From Ignavibacteria bacterium (lineage in GTDB: Bacteria > Bacteroidota > Ignavibacteria > SZUA-365), in NCBI GenBank assembly GCA_016720835.1, contig JADKJW010000013.1:62001-126000 (forward strand): a stretch of DNA of 64,000 nucleotides, read 5' to 3'. Positions 16,835 through 25,969 of the stretch are shown here, piece by piece (position 1 is the stretch's first letter; each line of letters opens with the position of its first letter). The notes below the pieces were generated by a model, which did no database searches, had not been told where the DNA came from, and saw only the letters and a list, made by a program, of their open reading frames with translations. The position numbers and the translations under genes were made by a program.

Positions 16835-17480
16835 CATCGTTTTTTCAACGGTGCTCCTTCTGTGCACGTCGCCGCTGTTTCTCGTGGCGGCGATCGGTAT
16901 CGTGGTCTCGGATCGCGGGCCGGTGTTCTTTCGGGCGCGCCGGAGCGGCGTGAAGGGTCGCGAATTCTCGATGATGAAATTCCGGACCATGCGGATGCGG
17001 CAACCGCAGGGGGCGAGTGCCATCACCGCGCACCGGGACGCGCGGATCTTTCCGTTCGGCGCGTTTCTCCGCGCGTCGAAAATCGACGAGCTGCCGCAAT
17101 TCCTCAATGTGCTCGCGGGCGACATGTCGGTGGTCGGGCCAAGGCCGGAAGATCCCGCCATCGTCGACGCGCATTTCGGGGAGCGCGGGCGTGAAACACT
17201 GACTGTGCGTCCGGGAGTTGCGAGTCCCGGGAGCATTTTCAATTACACGGACGGCGAGCGCATGCTTCAGGGCGGCGACACCGAGCAGGTGTACGCGCAA
17301 CAACTGCTCCCCGTCAAACTCGCGCTCGAACTCGTGTACGTGCGCAATGCATCGTTCTTCTACGATCTCAGAATCATCGCTCGTACTGTGCTCGTGATCG
17401 CCGCCATGCTTGCGGGAAAAAGGCGTTTCGCTCCACCTCCAGAGATGGCCGTCGCCCGACGCCTGGGTCTCGTGCCCTGA
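16815..17480 (+). CDS. Undecaprenyl-phosphate sugar phosphotransferase (PglC/WcaJ C-terminal type)
   Basis: 221 residues, the compact monotopic form without the large WcaJ/WbaP N-terminal part. It starts M-A-K-R-L-F-D-I-V-F-S-T-V-L-L, one re-entrant membrane helix, then G-P-V-F-F-R-A-R-R-S-G, F-S-M-M-K-F-R-T-M-R (family K-F-R-S/T-M), the helix S-K-I-D-E-L-P-Q-F-L-N-V-L and D-M-S-V-V-G-P-R-P-E. The catalytic Asp-Glu pair is in K-I-D-E-L. The enzyme transfers a sugar-1-phosphate from a nucleotide sugar to undecaprenyl phosphate at the inner membrane, the first committed step of glycan assembly. It overlaps the deacetylase gene, consistent with joint action on the same sugar. Confidence 0.92.
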   Translation: MAKRLFDIVFSTVLLLCTSPLFLVAAIGIVVSDRGPVFFRARRSGVKGREFSMMKFRTMRMRQPQGASAITAHRDARIFPFGAFLRASKIDELPQFLNVLAGDMSVVGPRPEDPAIVDAHFGERGRETLTVRPGVASPGSIFNYTDGERMLQGGDTEQVYAQQLLPVKLALELVYVRNASFFYDLRIIARTVLVIAAMLAGKRRFAPPPEMAVARRLGLVP

Positions 17481-17848
17481 AGGGACTTCCCATGAAAGGA
17501 AAAATGTCCACAGCATCATCGATCCCGCGCACCAGTTCGGGAGCGGAACTCCCTCACACGCCTCCGGGCATTGGTTCGGGAGCGGAGCTCCTCACAACAG
17601 GGAGGCCGCGGGGACCCTCGCCTTCGCCCACCTGCGTCCGCCTCCGGCGACTGGGGGACAGGCTCAGGGCAGGCTCCAGGACCCCTCGCCTTCGCCCACC
17701 TGCGTCCGCCTCCGGCGGCCCCGGCGGACAGGCTCGGGGCAGGCTCCAGGGCTGCTGTCTTTCTCCCCACTCCACACCTGCGTCCGCCTTCGGCGGACTT
17801 CGGTGCGCAGGCCTGCTCCTCACCTACGTCCCGAAATACGGGACTTCG
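17481..17848. repeat. Dispersed GC-rich repeat cluster upstream of the Wzi-like gene
   Basis: An open frame runs through here, but its composition is that of repeats. There are two copies of TTCGGGAGCGGARCTCC near 17535 and 17575. Two full and one partial copies of the GC-rich repeat follow (CTGCGTCCGCCTCCGG, then GACAGGCTC-GGGCAGGCTC) at about 17627-17675, 17693-17750 and 17775-17815. Just before the start is a hairpin GTCCCG-AAATA-CGGGAC (17827-17844). I see no protein-coding signal here. Confidence 0.75.
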
Positions 17849-19478
17849 GTGAGCTGGCCCACTCTTTTCCTTTTCATGGCGCTGCTCTCCGCCACCGCCG
17901 TCGCGCAGGTTGTCAACGTCCCCGTCCGTCATCCGGTGTACGATTATCTCGACCGCATCGAGGCGCGATACGGCGTGTCGCTCCTGCAGTTCTCGCGACC
18001 GCTGCCGCGCATCGCGATCGCGAAGGCGATCGATTCGCTCGCTCGCGGACCGTTCCGGCTCATCCCCTACGATAAAAAGCAGTGCGCGTACTACGCGGAA
18101 GAATTCGCCGAGGAACTGCGCCGTCTGCATGCAGCGGATACCGCGGTCAGGGTTCCGCAGGGCGAGCGCTGGAATCTCGCGACACTGCGCGTGCACACGC
18201 CGGCGGAGACCTTCCTCGCCGCCGATCTGGTGGGCCGGGTACGGTTCGAGAAGCGCGAGGAGACGGACGATCTGATCGCGCGCTCGAACGGCGTGCAGGT
18301 CTACGGCTATGTGGGGCGCAATCTCGGCGCCTTCATGCGCTGGGTCGACAACGGCGTCAAGGGGAATCCTCTCGATCCGCTGAGTCTCCGCACCCCGGAG
18401 CAGGGCGTGGTGAAGGGTCCTCCCGCCACGTCGAAGTCCTATGAGTTCGAGGTCGCGGAGGCGCAGTTCTTCTATTCCACCCCCTGGCTCACGGTCGGCG
18501 CGCAGAAAATGGACCGCTGGCTGGGAAGCGGCCGCGACGGCGCGATCATCCTGTCGGACAAATCTCCGTCGTCGCCCGAACTGTATTTTCGCGTCGCGCT
18601 CGCCGACTGGCTGCACTTCGAATACTCGCACGCGTGGCTCTTTTCGGATGTCGCCGATTCCGTGCGCATGAAAATCGGCCAGAAATTCTACAAGACGAAG
18701 TACCTCGCGGCGCACGTCCTCACCGCGCGCATCACTCCCGGGCTGCAGCTCGCGCTCGGGGTCGATCATCTACAGCGAGACTGACGTCAACCTGCTCTTC
18801 CTGATCCCGGTGATCTCCTTCCGCGCGGCGGACCGGTGGACGCGGGCGAGCACGGGGAACTCGCAGTTTTTCCTGGACGCGCGGTATACGCCGACGCGCC
18901 ACGTGACCGTGTACGGCACGCTGTTCATCGACGAAATGGATGTCGGCAAGGTGCTCTCGCTCGCGAAGACGGACGTCGACTACCAGGTCGCGTTCACCGC
19001 GGGCGCGACGCTGACGGACCTGACGTACGGCCTGTTCCGTCTGCCGTCCGAGACGCGTCTGGAATGCTCGCGCGTTTTCCCGTTCGCGTACCGGAATGTC
19101 GTCGCGTCGCAGCAGTACACCTCGCATCAGATCGTCCTCGGACATTGGATCGGCACGAACGCCGACGTCGTGAGCGTCACGCACACCATGCACCCGGACA
19201 GGGGCTGGGACGTCACCGGCACCGCCTCCTTCGCGCGCTTCGGCGATCGCACGGCCGTGCAGGGGGGATCTCCCCGCATGCAGCCGGCATTTCTTGCGGG
19301 GCATGAATTTTCGGCCCTGACCGTCAGCGGAGCGCTGCGCTGGACGCCGCTGCACGACCTGAGCGCGCGGGGCCTCGTCGCGTACACCACCATCGACACG
19401 GAGGCCGCATTCACCGGGAGCGGTCCCTATGTTCCCGGGCTCACCATCGGCGTCATGGCCTCGTACGGGCTGTATTGA
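17849..19478 (+). CDS. Wzi-like capsule assembly/outer membrane beta-barrel protein (one frameshift)
   Basis: The GTG at 17849 gives MSWPTLFLFMALLSATAVAQ, a good signal peptide; an ATG nine codons later is the alternative. The mature protein begins V-N-V-P-V-R-H-P-V-Y-D-Y-L-D-R-I-E-A-R-Y-G, a pattern typical of the Caps_assemb_Wzi family. It continues with long amphipathic strands and ends with an aromatic residue (...MASYGLY), as outer membrane barrels do. The frame breaks near 18765: moving forward one base joins ...QLALG to SIIYSETDVNLLFLIPVISF. Wzi-type proteins sit in the outer membrane and help attach or export capsule, which fits the neighbouring genes. Confidence 0.72.
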
Positions 19479-19661
19479 CGGCACGCGGATGCGGGTCCGG
19501 CATGCGAAGGGCGTTGCCTCCCTGCCATCGACGGAGAGGGAAATGTGATTTTCACTTCGGGCGTCGTATTTTCATATGATTGAATCCATTTTCGTATTCA
19601 GCGCCATGGCCGGGGATACCCGCGTCATCGGCCGCGAGCCGGACAGACAACACCACCTGGC

Positions 19662-21643
19662 ATGAGACGACGAGCCTCCTTACTGATACGCATGCGGAAC
19701 AGGCATTACCTCCTGTTCGATCTCGTGGCCATGCTGTTGATTCCCGCGATCGCGCTGTCGCTGCGGCTCGAGAACATGCTGAACTGGTCGGCCTTCTGGA
19801 ATTCGATTTACGTGTACACGGCCTGCTCGGTGGTCATCAAGCTGCTGATCTATTACAAGCTGGGCATGTACGACAGGCTGTGGCGCTATGCGAGCATCGA
19901 GGAAGTGTCGGTGATCCTGATCGCGATCTTCACCGCGGGATTCACGTTCAACATCATCTACCTCCTGCTGCTCCCGCTGTTTCCGCACATCCCGCGGTCC
20001 ATCCCGCGCTCGGTCCCCGCCATCGATCTCATGCTCTCGCTGTTCATCAACGGCGGCATACGGCTGCTCAGCCGCATGTACAACACGGAGAGCAAGAAGT
20101 CCGGCATGGAAGTGGACACGATGAAGAGCGTCCTCATCATCGGCGCCGGCAATTCCGGGACGATGATCGCGAAGGAGATGCTGCGCAATCCCGCGAGCGG
20201 ATTGAATCCCGTCGGATTCATCGACGACGACCGCCGCAAGCAGGGCGGCATCATCTACGGCATTCCGGTGCTCGGAGGCCGCGACGAGATCGCGGAGGCG
20301 TGCAGAAGCTGAAGGTGTCACAGATTCTTATCGCCATGCCGTCGTCGTCGGGCAAGACGATCCAGTCGATCCTGAAGGTGACGGAGCCGCTGAAGATCAA
20401 GACGCGGACGCTGCCCAGCGTCAGCGAGCTGTTGAACGACACGGTCGAGCTGAAGCAGTTCCGCGAAATCCGCATCGACGATCTCCTGCGTCGCGATCCG
20501 GTGAAGACGGACATGTCGAATGTGCGCAGCATGCTGCAGGGGCAGCGCGTGCTCGTCACGGGCGCGGGCGGCTCCATCGGATCGGAGATGTGCCGTCTCG
20601 TCGCGCAATGCCGGCCGTCCGAATTGTGCCTGCTGGGGCACGGCGAGAATTCCATTCACGCCATCCACCGCGAGCTGTCGCAGGCCTATCCCGAGCTGGC
20701 GCTGCCGACCATCATCGCGGACATCCGCGACGATTCCCGCATCCGCCAGATGCTCGAGGCGCACCGCCCGCGGTACATCTACCACGCCGCGGCGCACAAG
20801 CACGTGCCGCTGATGGAAGACAACATCGTGGACGCGCTGACGAACAACGTGCTGGGCACGATCACGCTGCTGCGGAACGCGCGCGCGACGGGGGTGGAGA
20901 ATGTGACGCTGATTTCCACCGACAAGGCGGTGCATCCGTACAGCGTGATGGGCGTGACGAAGCGCATGGCCGAGCTGGCCCTGCAGTTGTGCGCCCGGGA
21001 GAACGGCACGCATTATGCGGCGGTGCGTTTCGGAAACGTGCTCGGCAGTCGCGGGAGCGTGGTGCCGCTGTTCACGGCCCAGATCGCGGCGGGCGGACCG
21101 ATCACCATCACCGATCCCGAAATGCGGCGCTACTTCATGACCATTCCGGAGGCCGTGCAGCTGGTGCTGCAGGCCTCGACGCTGCGCGGCAACGGCCAGA
21201 TTTTCGTGCTCGACATGGGCGAGCCGGTGCGCGTGCTCGATCTCGCGCTCGATCTCGTCGAATTGTCGGGGCTGAAACCCTACAAGGACATCGACATCGT
21301 CTTCACGGGGCTGCGTCCGGGCGAGAAGCTCAGCGAGGCGCTGTTCCGCGAGGGAGAAGTTTTCACGCGGTCGAAGCACGAGAAGATATTCGTTGTCGCC
21401 GATCCGGCGATGAACGGCAAGGGCAACGGGCACGCCCCGCTGCCTGTCGACGCCGTCACGCCCGGAGCGGGGATCAGGACGCTCGACGAGTTTGAGCAGT
21501 TCGTCCGCGAGAACATTCTCAGCATCGACCACAAGAACACTTCCGCCATCCTCGAGGGGATTAAAAAGCTCGTTCCCGAATTCGTGTCGCTCGAAGACGC
21601 GCGACCGAACGGGCACGATGAGGAACATGTGGAGCGGGGGTGA
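19662..21643 (+). CDS. FlaA1/CapD-type nucleotide-sugar 4,6-dehydratase with membrane N-terminus (one frameshift)
   Basis: About 660 residues when repaired. The N-terminal ~130 residues carry four membrane helices (L-L-F-D-L-V-A-M-L-L ... R-L-W-R-Y-A-S). A CoA-binding-like Rossmann domain follows (V-L-I-I-G-A-G-N-S-G-T), then a large SDR domain with V-L-V-T-G-A-G-G-S-I-G-S-E and Y-H-A-A-A-H-K-H-V-P-L-M-E. The proton-transfer segment L-I-S-T-D-K-A-V-H-P-Y-S-V-M-G-V-T-K-R has Lys-Ala-Val, with Met where ordinary SDRs have the catalytic Tyr, as in the PglF/FlaA1 group. One missing base near 20299 breaks EA|VQKLKV. The enzyme makes UDP-4-keto-6-deoxy-HexNAc at the membrane, the substrate for a DegT aminotransferase. 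Confidence 0.87.
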
Positions 21644-21688
21644 GCGTGCGGTCGAATGACGGGATCCTGAGCCGCTGATCGAACCCCG

Positions 21689-21715
21689 GTCATCCTTCGT
21701 TTCGCTCAGGATGAC
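21689..21715 (+). repeat. TCATCC palindromic repeat
   Basis: GTCATCCT-TCGTTTCGCTC-AGGATGAC, an 8-bp inverted repeat around an 11-base centre, between the dehydratase gene and gmd. Related fragments occur near 13003, 14930-14957 and 15078. Such palindromes are widespread intergenic repeats and may form hairpins in mRNA. Confidence 0.8.
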
Positions 21716-21743
21716 ATAACCCTACCTATTCATCACCATTCAC

Positions 21744-22784
21744 ATGAAAACAGCGCTCATCACCGGCATCACCGGACAGGACGGATCGTACCTCGCGGAG
21801 TTTCTCCTCGACAAGGGATACACCGTGCACGGCATTCTGCGCCGCAGCAGTTCCTTCAACACCGGCCGCATCGATCATCTCTACAACGACGCGGCGATCC
21901 TCAACAGCAGGCTCTTTCTGCACTACGGGGATCTGACGGATTCGAGCAACCTCAACAGGCTGCTCGAGCGCATCCAACCCGACGAGGTCTACAATCTCGC
22001 CGCGCAGAGCCACGTGAAGGTCTCCTTCGAAGTGCCGGAGTACACGGCGGAAGTGGACGCCATCGGCACGCTGCGCTTCCTTGACGCCATCAAGGAGACG
22101 GGGGTGAAGACGCGATTCTACCAGGCCTCGACCAGCGAGCTGTACGGCAAGGTGCAGGAAATCCCGCAGACGGAGCGCACGCCGTTCTATCCGCGTTCGC
22201 CCTACGCGGTGGCAAAGATCTACGGGTACTGGATCGTGGTGAACTACCGGGAAGCCTACGGATTGTATGCATGCAACGGCATTCTGTTCAATCACGAATC
22301 CCCGCGCCGGGGTGAAACCTTCGTCACGCGCAAGATCACGCGCGCCGCGGCGCGCATCAAGGCGGGCCTGCAGACGGGCCTCACCTTGGGCAACCTCGGC
22401 GCCAAGCGCGACTGGGGGTACGCGCCGGAGTACGTCGAGGCGATGTGGCTGATGCTGCAGCAGGACGTCCCGGACGATTTCGTGATCGCGACGGGCGAGA
22501 CCCACACCGTGCGCGACTTCGCGTCGGTCGCCTTCTCGGAGCTTGGCATCGAGCTCGCGTGGGAAGGCGACGGGGAGACGGAAGCCGGCCGCGACCGCGC
22601 GAGCGGCGCCGTGCTCGTCAGCGTCAACCCCGCATACTACCGTCCCACCGAAGTGGAACTGCTCATCGGCGATCCCTCGAAGGCGAAGGAAAAACTCGGC
22701 TGGCAGCCGAAGGTCACGTTCGAAGAACTGGCCCGCATGATGGCACGGTCGGATTACGAGAAGGTGGTCAAGCGCGGGTATTGA
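21744..22784 (+). CDS. gmd: GDP-mannose 4,6-dehydratase
   Basis: 346 residues, full length. The N-terminus M-K-T-A-L-I-T-G-I-T-G-Q-D-G-S-Y-L-A-E holds the glycine-rich NADP-binding loop. The substrate segment R-R-S-S-S-F-N-T-G-R-I, the Thr/Ser-Glu active site in Q-A-S-T-S-E-L-Y-G and the Y-x-x-x-K catalytic pair in S-P-Y-A-V-A-K are all present. L-F-N-H-E-S-P-R-R-G-E-T-F-V-T-R-K is a Gmd signature. The enzyme converts GDP-D-mannose to GDP-4-keto-6-deoxy-D-mannose, which the next gene product turns into GDP-L-fucose. The start is preceded by short ATTCATC/ATTCAC repeats rather than a recognisable promoter. Confidence 0.97.
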   Translation: MKTALITGITGQDGSYLAEFLLDKGYTVHGILRRSSSFNTGRIDHLYNDAAILNSRLFLHYGDLTDSSNLNRLLERIQPDEVYNLAAQSHVKVSFEVPEYTAEVDAIGTLRFLDAIKETGVKTRFYQASTSELYGKVQEIPQTERTPFYPRSPYAVAKIYGYWIVVNYREAYGLYACNGILFNHESPRRGETFVTRKITRAAARIKAGLQTGLTLGNLGAKRDWGYAPEYVEAMWLMLQQDVPDDFVIATGETHTVRDFASVAFSELGIELAWEGDGETEAGRDRASGAVLVSVNPAYYRPTEVELLIGDPSKAKEKLGWQPKVTFEELARMMARSDYEKVVKRGY

Positions 22785-22800
22785 AGCGACGCGGGCCTAC

Positions 22801-22824
22801 CCATCTCGCATCTCGCATCTTTCA
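22801..22824 (+). repeat. Heptamer repeat CATCTCG before the GDP-fucose synthase gene
   Basis: CCATCTCGCATCTCGCATCT: about three 7-base units between gmd and the next gene, of the same kind as the other heptamer arrays in this window. Confidence 0.7.
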
Positions 22825-22837
22825 TATCCCTGATCAC

Positions 22838-23875
22838 ATGCAAGCGAATACAATGACACCACACGATACCATCTACATCGCGGGGCACACCGGCATGGTC
22901 GGGTCGGCGATCCGACGACGCCTGGAAAACAAAGGATATTCGAAGCTGATAGTCCGCGATCTTGACGCGCTGGATCTGACGCGGCAGGCCGCCGTGGAGG
23001 AGTTCTTCGACGCGGTGAAGCCCGCGTACGTGTTTCTCGCGGCGGCGCGTGTGGGAGGCATACAGGCCAACAACACGCTGCGCGCCGAGTTCCTGTATCA
23101 GAATCTGCAGATTCAATCCAACGTCATCCATGCGGCATGGCGTTTCGGCGCGCGGAAGCTGCTGTTTCTGGGTTCCTCGTGCATTTATCCGAAGCTCGCG
23201 CCGCAGCCGATACGCGAGGACGCGCTGCTCACCAGCGAGCTGGAGCAGACCAACGAGCCGTACGCGATCGCCAAGATCGCCGGGCTGAAGATGTGCGAGT
23301 CGTATCACCGGCAGTACGGCGCGAACTTCATCGCGGCGATGCCGACGAACCTCTACGGGCCGAACGACAATTTCGATCTGCGCTCGAGCCACGTGCTGCC
23401 CGCGCTGCTGCGCAAATTCCATCTCGCGCGCCTGCTCGCCGAGGGCGCGGAAGCCGCCGTGATGGCGGATCTCGGCGCCGCGGACATGGACGCCGCGCGC
23501 GCGCGGCTTGCCGAGGCGGGGGTCTTCGCCGATCGCGTGGAAGTCTGGGGCACGGGCACGCCGCGCCGCGAGTTCCTGCACGTGGACGACTGCGCGTCCG
23601 CCCTTGTGCACCTGATGGAAACGTACGACGAGGAACCCTTCGTGAACATCGGCTGCGGCGAAGACGTCTCCATCCGCGAGCTCGCCGGGCTGGTGCGCGA
23701 TGCCGCCGGATTTTCCGGAGAGATCACCTTCAACGACTCGTATCCCGACGGCACGCCCCGCAAACTCCTCGACGTGTCGCGTCTCGACGCGCTCGGGTGG
23801 AAGGCGTCCATTTCGCTCCGCGACGGCATCGCGCGCACGGTCGCGCAATACCGGGAGACACGCGGCCGGATCTGA
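22838..23875 (+). CDS. fcl: GDP-L-fucose synthase
   Basis: About 345 residues. ATG at 22838 (MQANTMTPHDTIYIAG); a second ATG five codons later is equally possible. It shows I-Y-I-A-G-H-T-G-M-V-G-S-A-I-R-R (NADP loop), A-A-A-R-V-G-G-I-Q-A-N-N, L-G-S-S-C-I-Y-P-K (catalytic Ser-Cys), N-E-P-Y-A-I-A-K-I-A-G (Tyr-x-x-x-Lys) and P-T-N-L-Y-G-P-N-D-N-F, all standard for the GDP-4-keto-6-deoxymannose 3,5-epimerase/4-reductase. An insertion of roughly 30 residues rich in Ala/Glu/Asp around residues 205-235 is somewhat longer than usual. It completes GDP-L-fucose synthesis begun by Gmd and ends the glycan cluster at a strong terminator. Confidence 0.96.
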   Translation: MQANTMTPHDTIYIAGHTGMVGSAIRRRLENKGYSKLIVRDLDALDLTRQAAVEEFFDAVKPAYVFLAAARVGGIQANNTLRAEFLYQNLQIQSNVIHAAWRFGARKLLFLGSSCIYPKLAPQPIREDALLTSELEQTNEPYAIAKIAGLKMCESYHRQYGANFIAAMPTNLYGPNDNFDLRSSHVLPALLRKFHLARLLAEGAEAAVMADLGAADMDAARARLAEAGVFADRVEVWGTGTPRREFLHVDDCASALVHLMETYDEEPFVNIGCGEDVSIRELAGLVRDAAGFSGEITFNDSYPDGTPRKLLDVSRLDALGWKASISLRDGIARTVAQYRETRGRI

Positions 23876-23897
23876 TCCGCAACGCGACGATGTGCAA

Positions 23898-23933
23898 CGC
23901 CCGGTTCACCGCAGTGAGCCGGGCGTTTTTTTT
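23898..23933 (+). terminator. Rho-independent terminator after the glycan cluster
   Basis: CGCCCGGTTCAC-CGCA-GTGAGCCGGGCG forms an 11-12 bp stem with a 4-base loop, followed by eight T. It sits 22 bases after the fcl stop. The AT-poor opposite strand makes it one-directional. Confidence 0.93.
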
Positions 23934-23960
23934 CGGCGCGGGTATCGGCCCGCGCGGTGA

Positions 23961-24980
23961 TCAGAAATACAGGCCGAAGGCGATCACATGCGGCGTGATG
24001 CGCAGGGCGGGGGCGGGAAACTTGATGTAGTTCAGGTAGTGCTTCACGGTTTCCCACACGCCGTTGTCGGAGGGCAGAATTTTGGTGACATCCACATCCA
24101 GCGCAAGGTAGAGCTCGATGCTGCCGCTGGTCCGCTCCGGATGCCGCGCGTCGTACCCGTTCAAGGACTCGTCCACCCCGAAGCCGGCGGCGAGGGCCAG
24201 CCAGGCGGGCCACCAGCGCGCGGCGCTCTTCGGCAGCAGCGATTTCATGCGGGCGGACAGCCAGTAGGTCTGGTTGATGTAATCGTCGTTCCACGTGCCG
24301 GTGTGCTTGATCACGGTGAAGTACTTGTCGGTGTGGCGGAGGTAGCTGAATTTCACGTCGAACGCCGCGAGCGTCGGGCTGTACACCTTGAGCGTGGTGA
24401 ACAGCGAGCCGAGGCTTCCCGAGGCGACGTCCCAGACGCTGTATCCCCAGCGCGTCGAGAAGCCGTCCTTGATTTCAATCACCATCTGCACGAAGACGCT
24501 GAGTCCGAAGCCGTACCAGGCCGACGCCTCCCTGCCGAGGCCCGACCAGCGCAGACCATCCGAGAACATGTCCGCGGCGATCGCGCCGCCGTACACATGG
24601 GCCAGCTTGTCGATGTTGCGGGAATAGATCAGGTCGGCGCCGTCGTCGAAATGGAAGCTCGTGTTGCCGTCCTTCCACCAGGCATCCTGTGCGTAGAGGT
24701 AGGTGGCCGCGAGGGTGCCGGCCGCCACGGCGCTGACGCCGGCGAAGCGCCATCCGTTGAAGGACGACTGCTTTACGGCGGTGCTGTCGGCGGGCGCCGG
24801 GCGCGCGGGTGTGGCCGCGGAAGCATCCGCTGCGTCGTCGCGCATGCGGGAGCCCGGGATAATCCCGGAGGTATCCCCGACCGGGGAACGCTCCTCAACG
24901 GCGTGCCTGACGGAGTCCTGCGCGCGGGCGAACGCGAACAGCGAGAGGAGCAACAGCGGGAGAAACGAGAAATGGGACAC
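23961..24980 (-). CDS. DUF2279-like envelope protein
   Basis: 339 residues. MSHFSFLPLLLLSLFAFARA is a signal peptide. After a low-complexity Ala/Pro/Asp linker, the core includes N-I-D-K-L-A-H-V-Y-G-G-A-I-A-A-D-M-F, then V-I-E-I-K-D-G-F-S-T-R-W-G-Y-S-V-W-D-V-A-S-G-S-L-G, which matches the conserved D-K-x-x-H and E-x-x-D-G motifs of the DUF2279/YfiM family. It ends in an aromatic residue (...AFGLYF), suggesting an outer membrane location. The role of the family is not established. It is convergent with fcl and followed (on its strand) by no other gene. Confidence 0.7.
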   Translation of the reverse strand: MSHFSFLPLLLLSLFAFARAQDSVRHAVEERSPVGDTSGIIPGSRMRDDAADASAATPARPAPADSTAVKQSSFNGWRFAGVSAVAAGTLAATYLYAQDAWWKDGNTSFHFDDGADLIYSRNIDKLAHVYGGAIAADMFSDGLRWSGLGREASAWYGFGLSVFVQMVIEIKDGFSTRWGYSVWDVASGSLGSLFTTLKVYSPTLAAFDVKFSYLRHTDKYFTVIKHTGTWNDDYINQTYWLSARMKSLLPKSAARWWPAWLALAAGFGVDESLNGYDARHPERTSGSIELYLALDVDVTKILPSDNGVWETVKHYLNYIKFPAPALRITPHVIAFGLYF

Positions 24981-25066
24981 GATGCGCGACGAGTATCAAT
25001 GACGAAATCGAAAATATCCTGTTAAACTAGCGGCAGGGCGGATGATTTCCGAATGCGCCGCAGACG

Positions 25067-25096
25067 AAAAAAGCCCGGGACGATCCGGGCTTTTTT
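25067..25096 (-). terminator. Bidirectional-looking rho-independent terminator
   Basis: AAAAAAGCCCGGG-ACGA-TCCGGGCTTTTTT: a GC stem with an A-run on one side and a T-run on the other. It lies 18 bases after the stop of the minus-strand gene ending at 25114, in the right place to terminate it. Confidence 0.9.
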
Positions 25097-25113
25097 CATC
25101 TCGCGGGGATGAT

Positions 25114-25842
25114 TCACTCGAACATTGCGTCGACCGTCTGATACTGGGAGTGCACTTCTTCGACGGCGCGTTCCATTGCCGCGACGTCCTTTCCCTTTGC
25201 GGCTTTCTGCAGCGCGAGCGTGAATTCCTCCAGGCTCTTCACGGCGGCACGGAATGCCTCCTCCTTCGACGCGAGCTTTTTCGGCGTCGGCACGGCGGAC
25301 AGCGTCTTCGCGGCGGCGACGAGATCCGTTGCCGCGTTGCGCAGCTTTTTCGTGTTCTTTTCGGGCATATAGTAGTGGTAGATCTGATAGAGCACCACGT
25401 GATAGGCCTCGAGTTCCTTCAGGCGCGGGCGGATGACGCGCACCAGTTTTTCGTAGTTGGCGTGCAGCTTCTCGACGCCGTCGAGCATGTCCTTCTCGTT
25501 GTTTTCCGCGACCGCGGTTTTCAGTTTCGCGGTCGAGGCGGTCAATTCCTTCATGCCGGCTTCCCACTTCGGCTTCTTGTCGCGGAGGATGCCGGGGAGT
25601 TGCACCGCCTGCAGTTTTGTCGTGAAGTCCTCAACCTTGGGAAGCAGTTCCTTGACAAGCCCGGTGTTCTTGTTCGGCCATGCGTCGTGCCAGAGCGGAT
25701 AGATGACCTCGTGAAAATCCGACAGCAGGGGGACGCTGGCTTTCAGTTCTTCGGGAACGTCGTGCTCTTTTTTCTGCGCCTGGGCGGCGACCGCGAGCAG
25801 CAGCAGCAACAGGGGGAGGATGAACGTGATACGCGATCTCAT
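25114..25842 (-). CDS. Periplasmic all-helical protein of unknown function
   Basis: The ATG at 25842 (MRSRITFILPLLLLLLAVAAQAQ) gives a typical signal peptide; the longer open frame upstream is a shadow of the OmpA gene. The mature ~220 residues are predicted as long amphipathic helices with two related halves: W-H-D-A-W-P-N-K-N-T-G-L-V-K-E-L and Y-H-Y-Y-M-P-E-K-N-T-K-K-L-R-N-A. Each has a His followed by P-x-K-N-T, so an internal duplication is likely. The layout recalls four-helix-bundle periplasmic proteins, and the His residues might bind metal, but I do not recognise the family. It lies 127 bases downstream of the OmpA gene on the same strand. Confidence 0.72.
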   Translation of the reverse strand: MRSRITFILPLLLLLLAVAAQAQKKEHDVPEELKASVPLLSDFHEVIYPLWHDAWPNKNTGLVKELLPKVEDFTTKLQAVQLPGILRDKKPKWEAGMKELTASTAKLKTAVAENNEKDMLDGVEKLHANYEKLVRVIRPRLKELEAYHVVLYQIYHYYMPEKNTKKLRNAATDLVAAAKTLSAVPTPKKLASKEEAFRAAVKSLEEFTLALQKAAKGKDVAAMERAVEEVHSQYQTVDAMFE

Positions 25843-25969
25843 GCAGGTGCTCCTTCGTGAATGAAATATTCGTGGTGAAGAATGCGGTGTATCGTACACG
25901 AATATCCGCATTTCCCGCGAAACAGGAAAGCGCGGAACCATCGCGAGGGACGGCCTTCGATGGAGGCCG

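Noticed and set aside
17492..17848. N-terminal extension of the Wzi-like protein
   Set aside because: The extension is translated dispersed repeat (S-G-A-E-L, C-V-R-L-R-R units); a signal peptide starts at the GTG at 17849.
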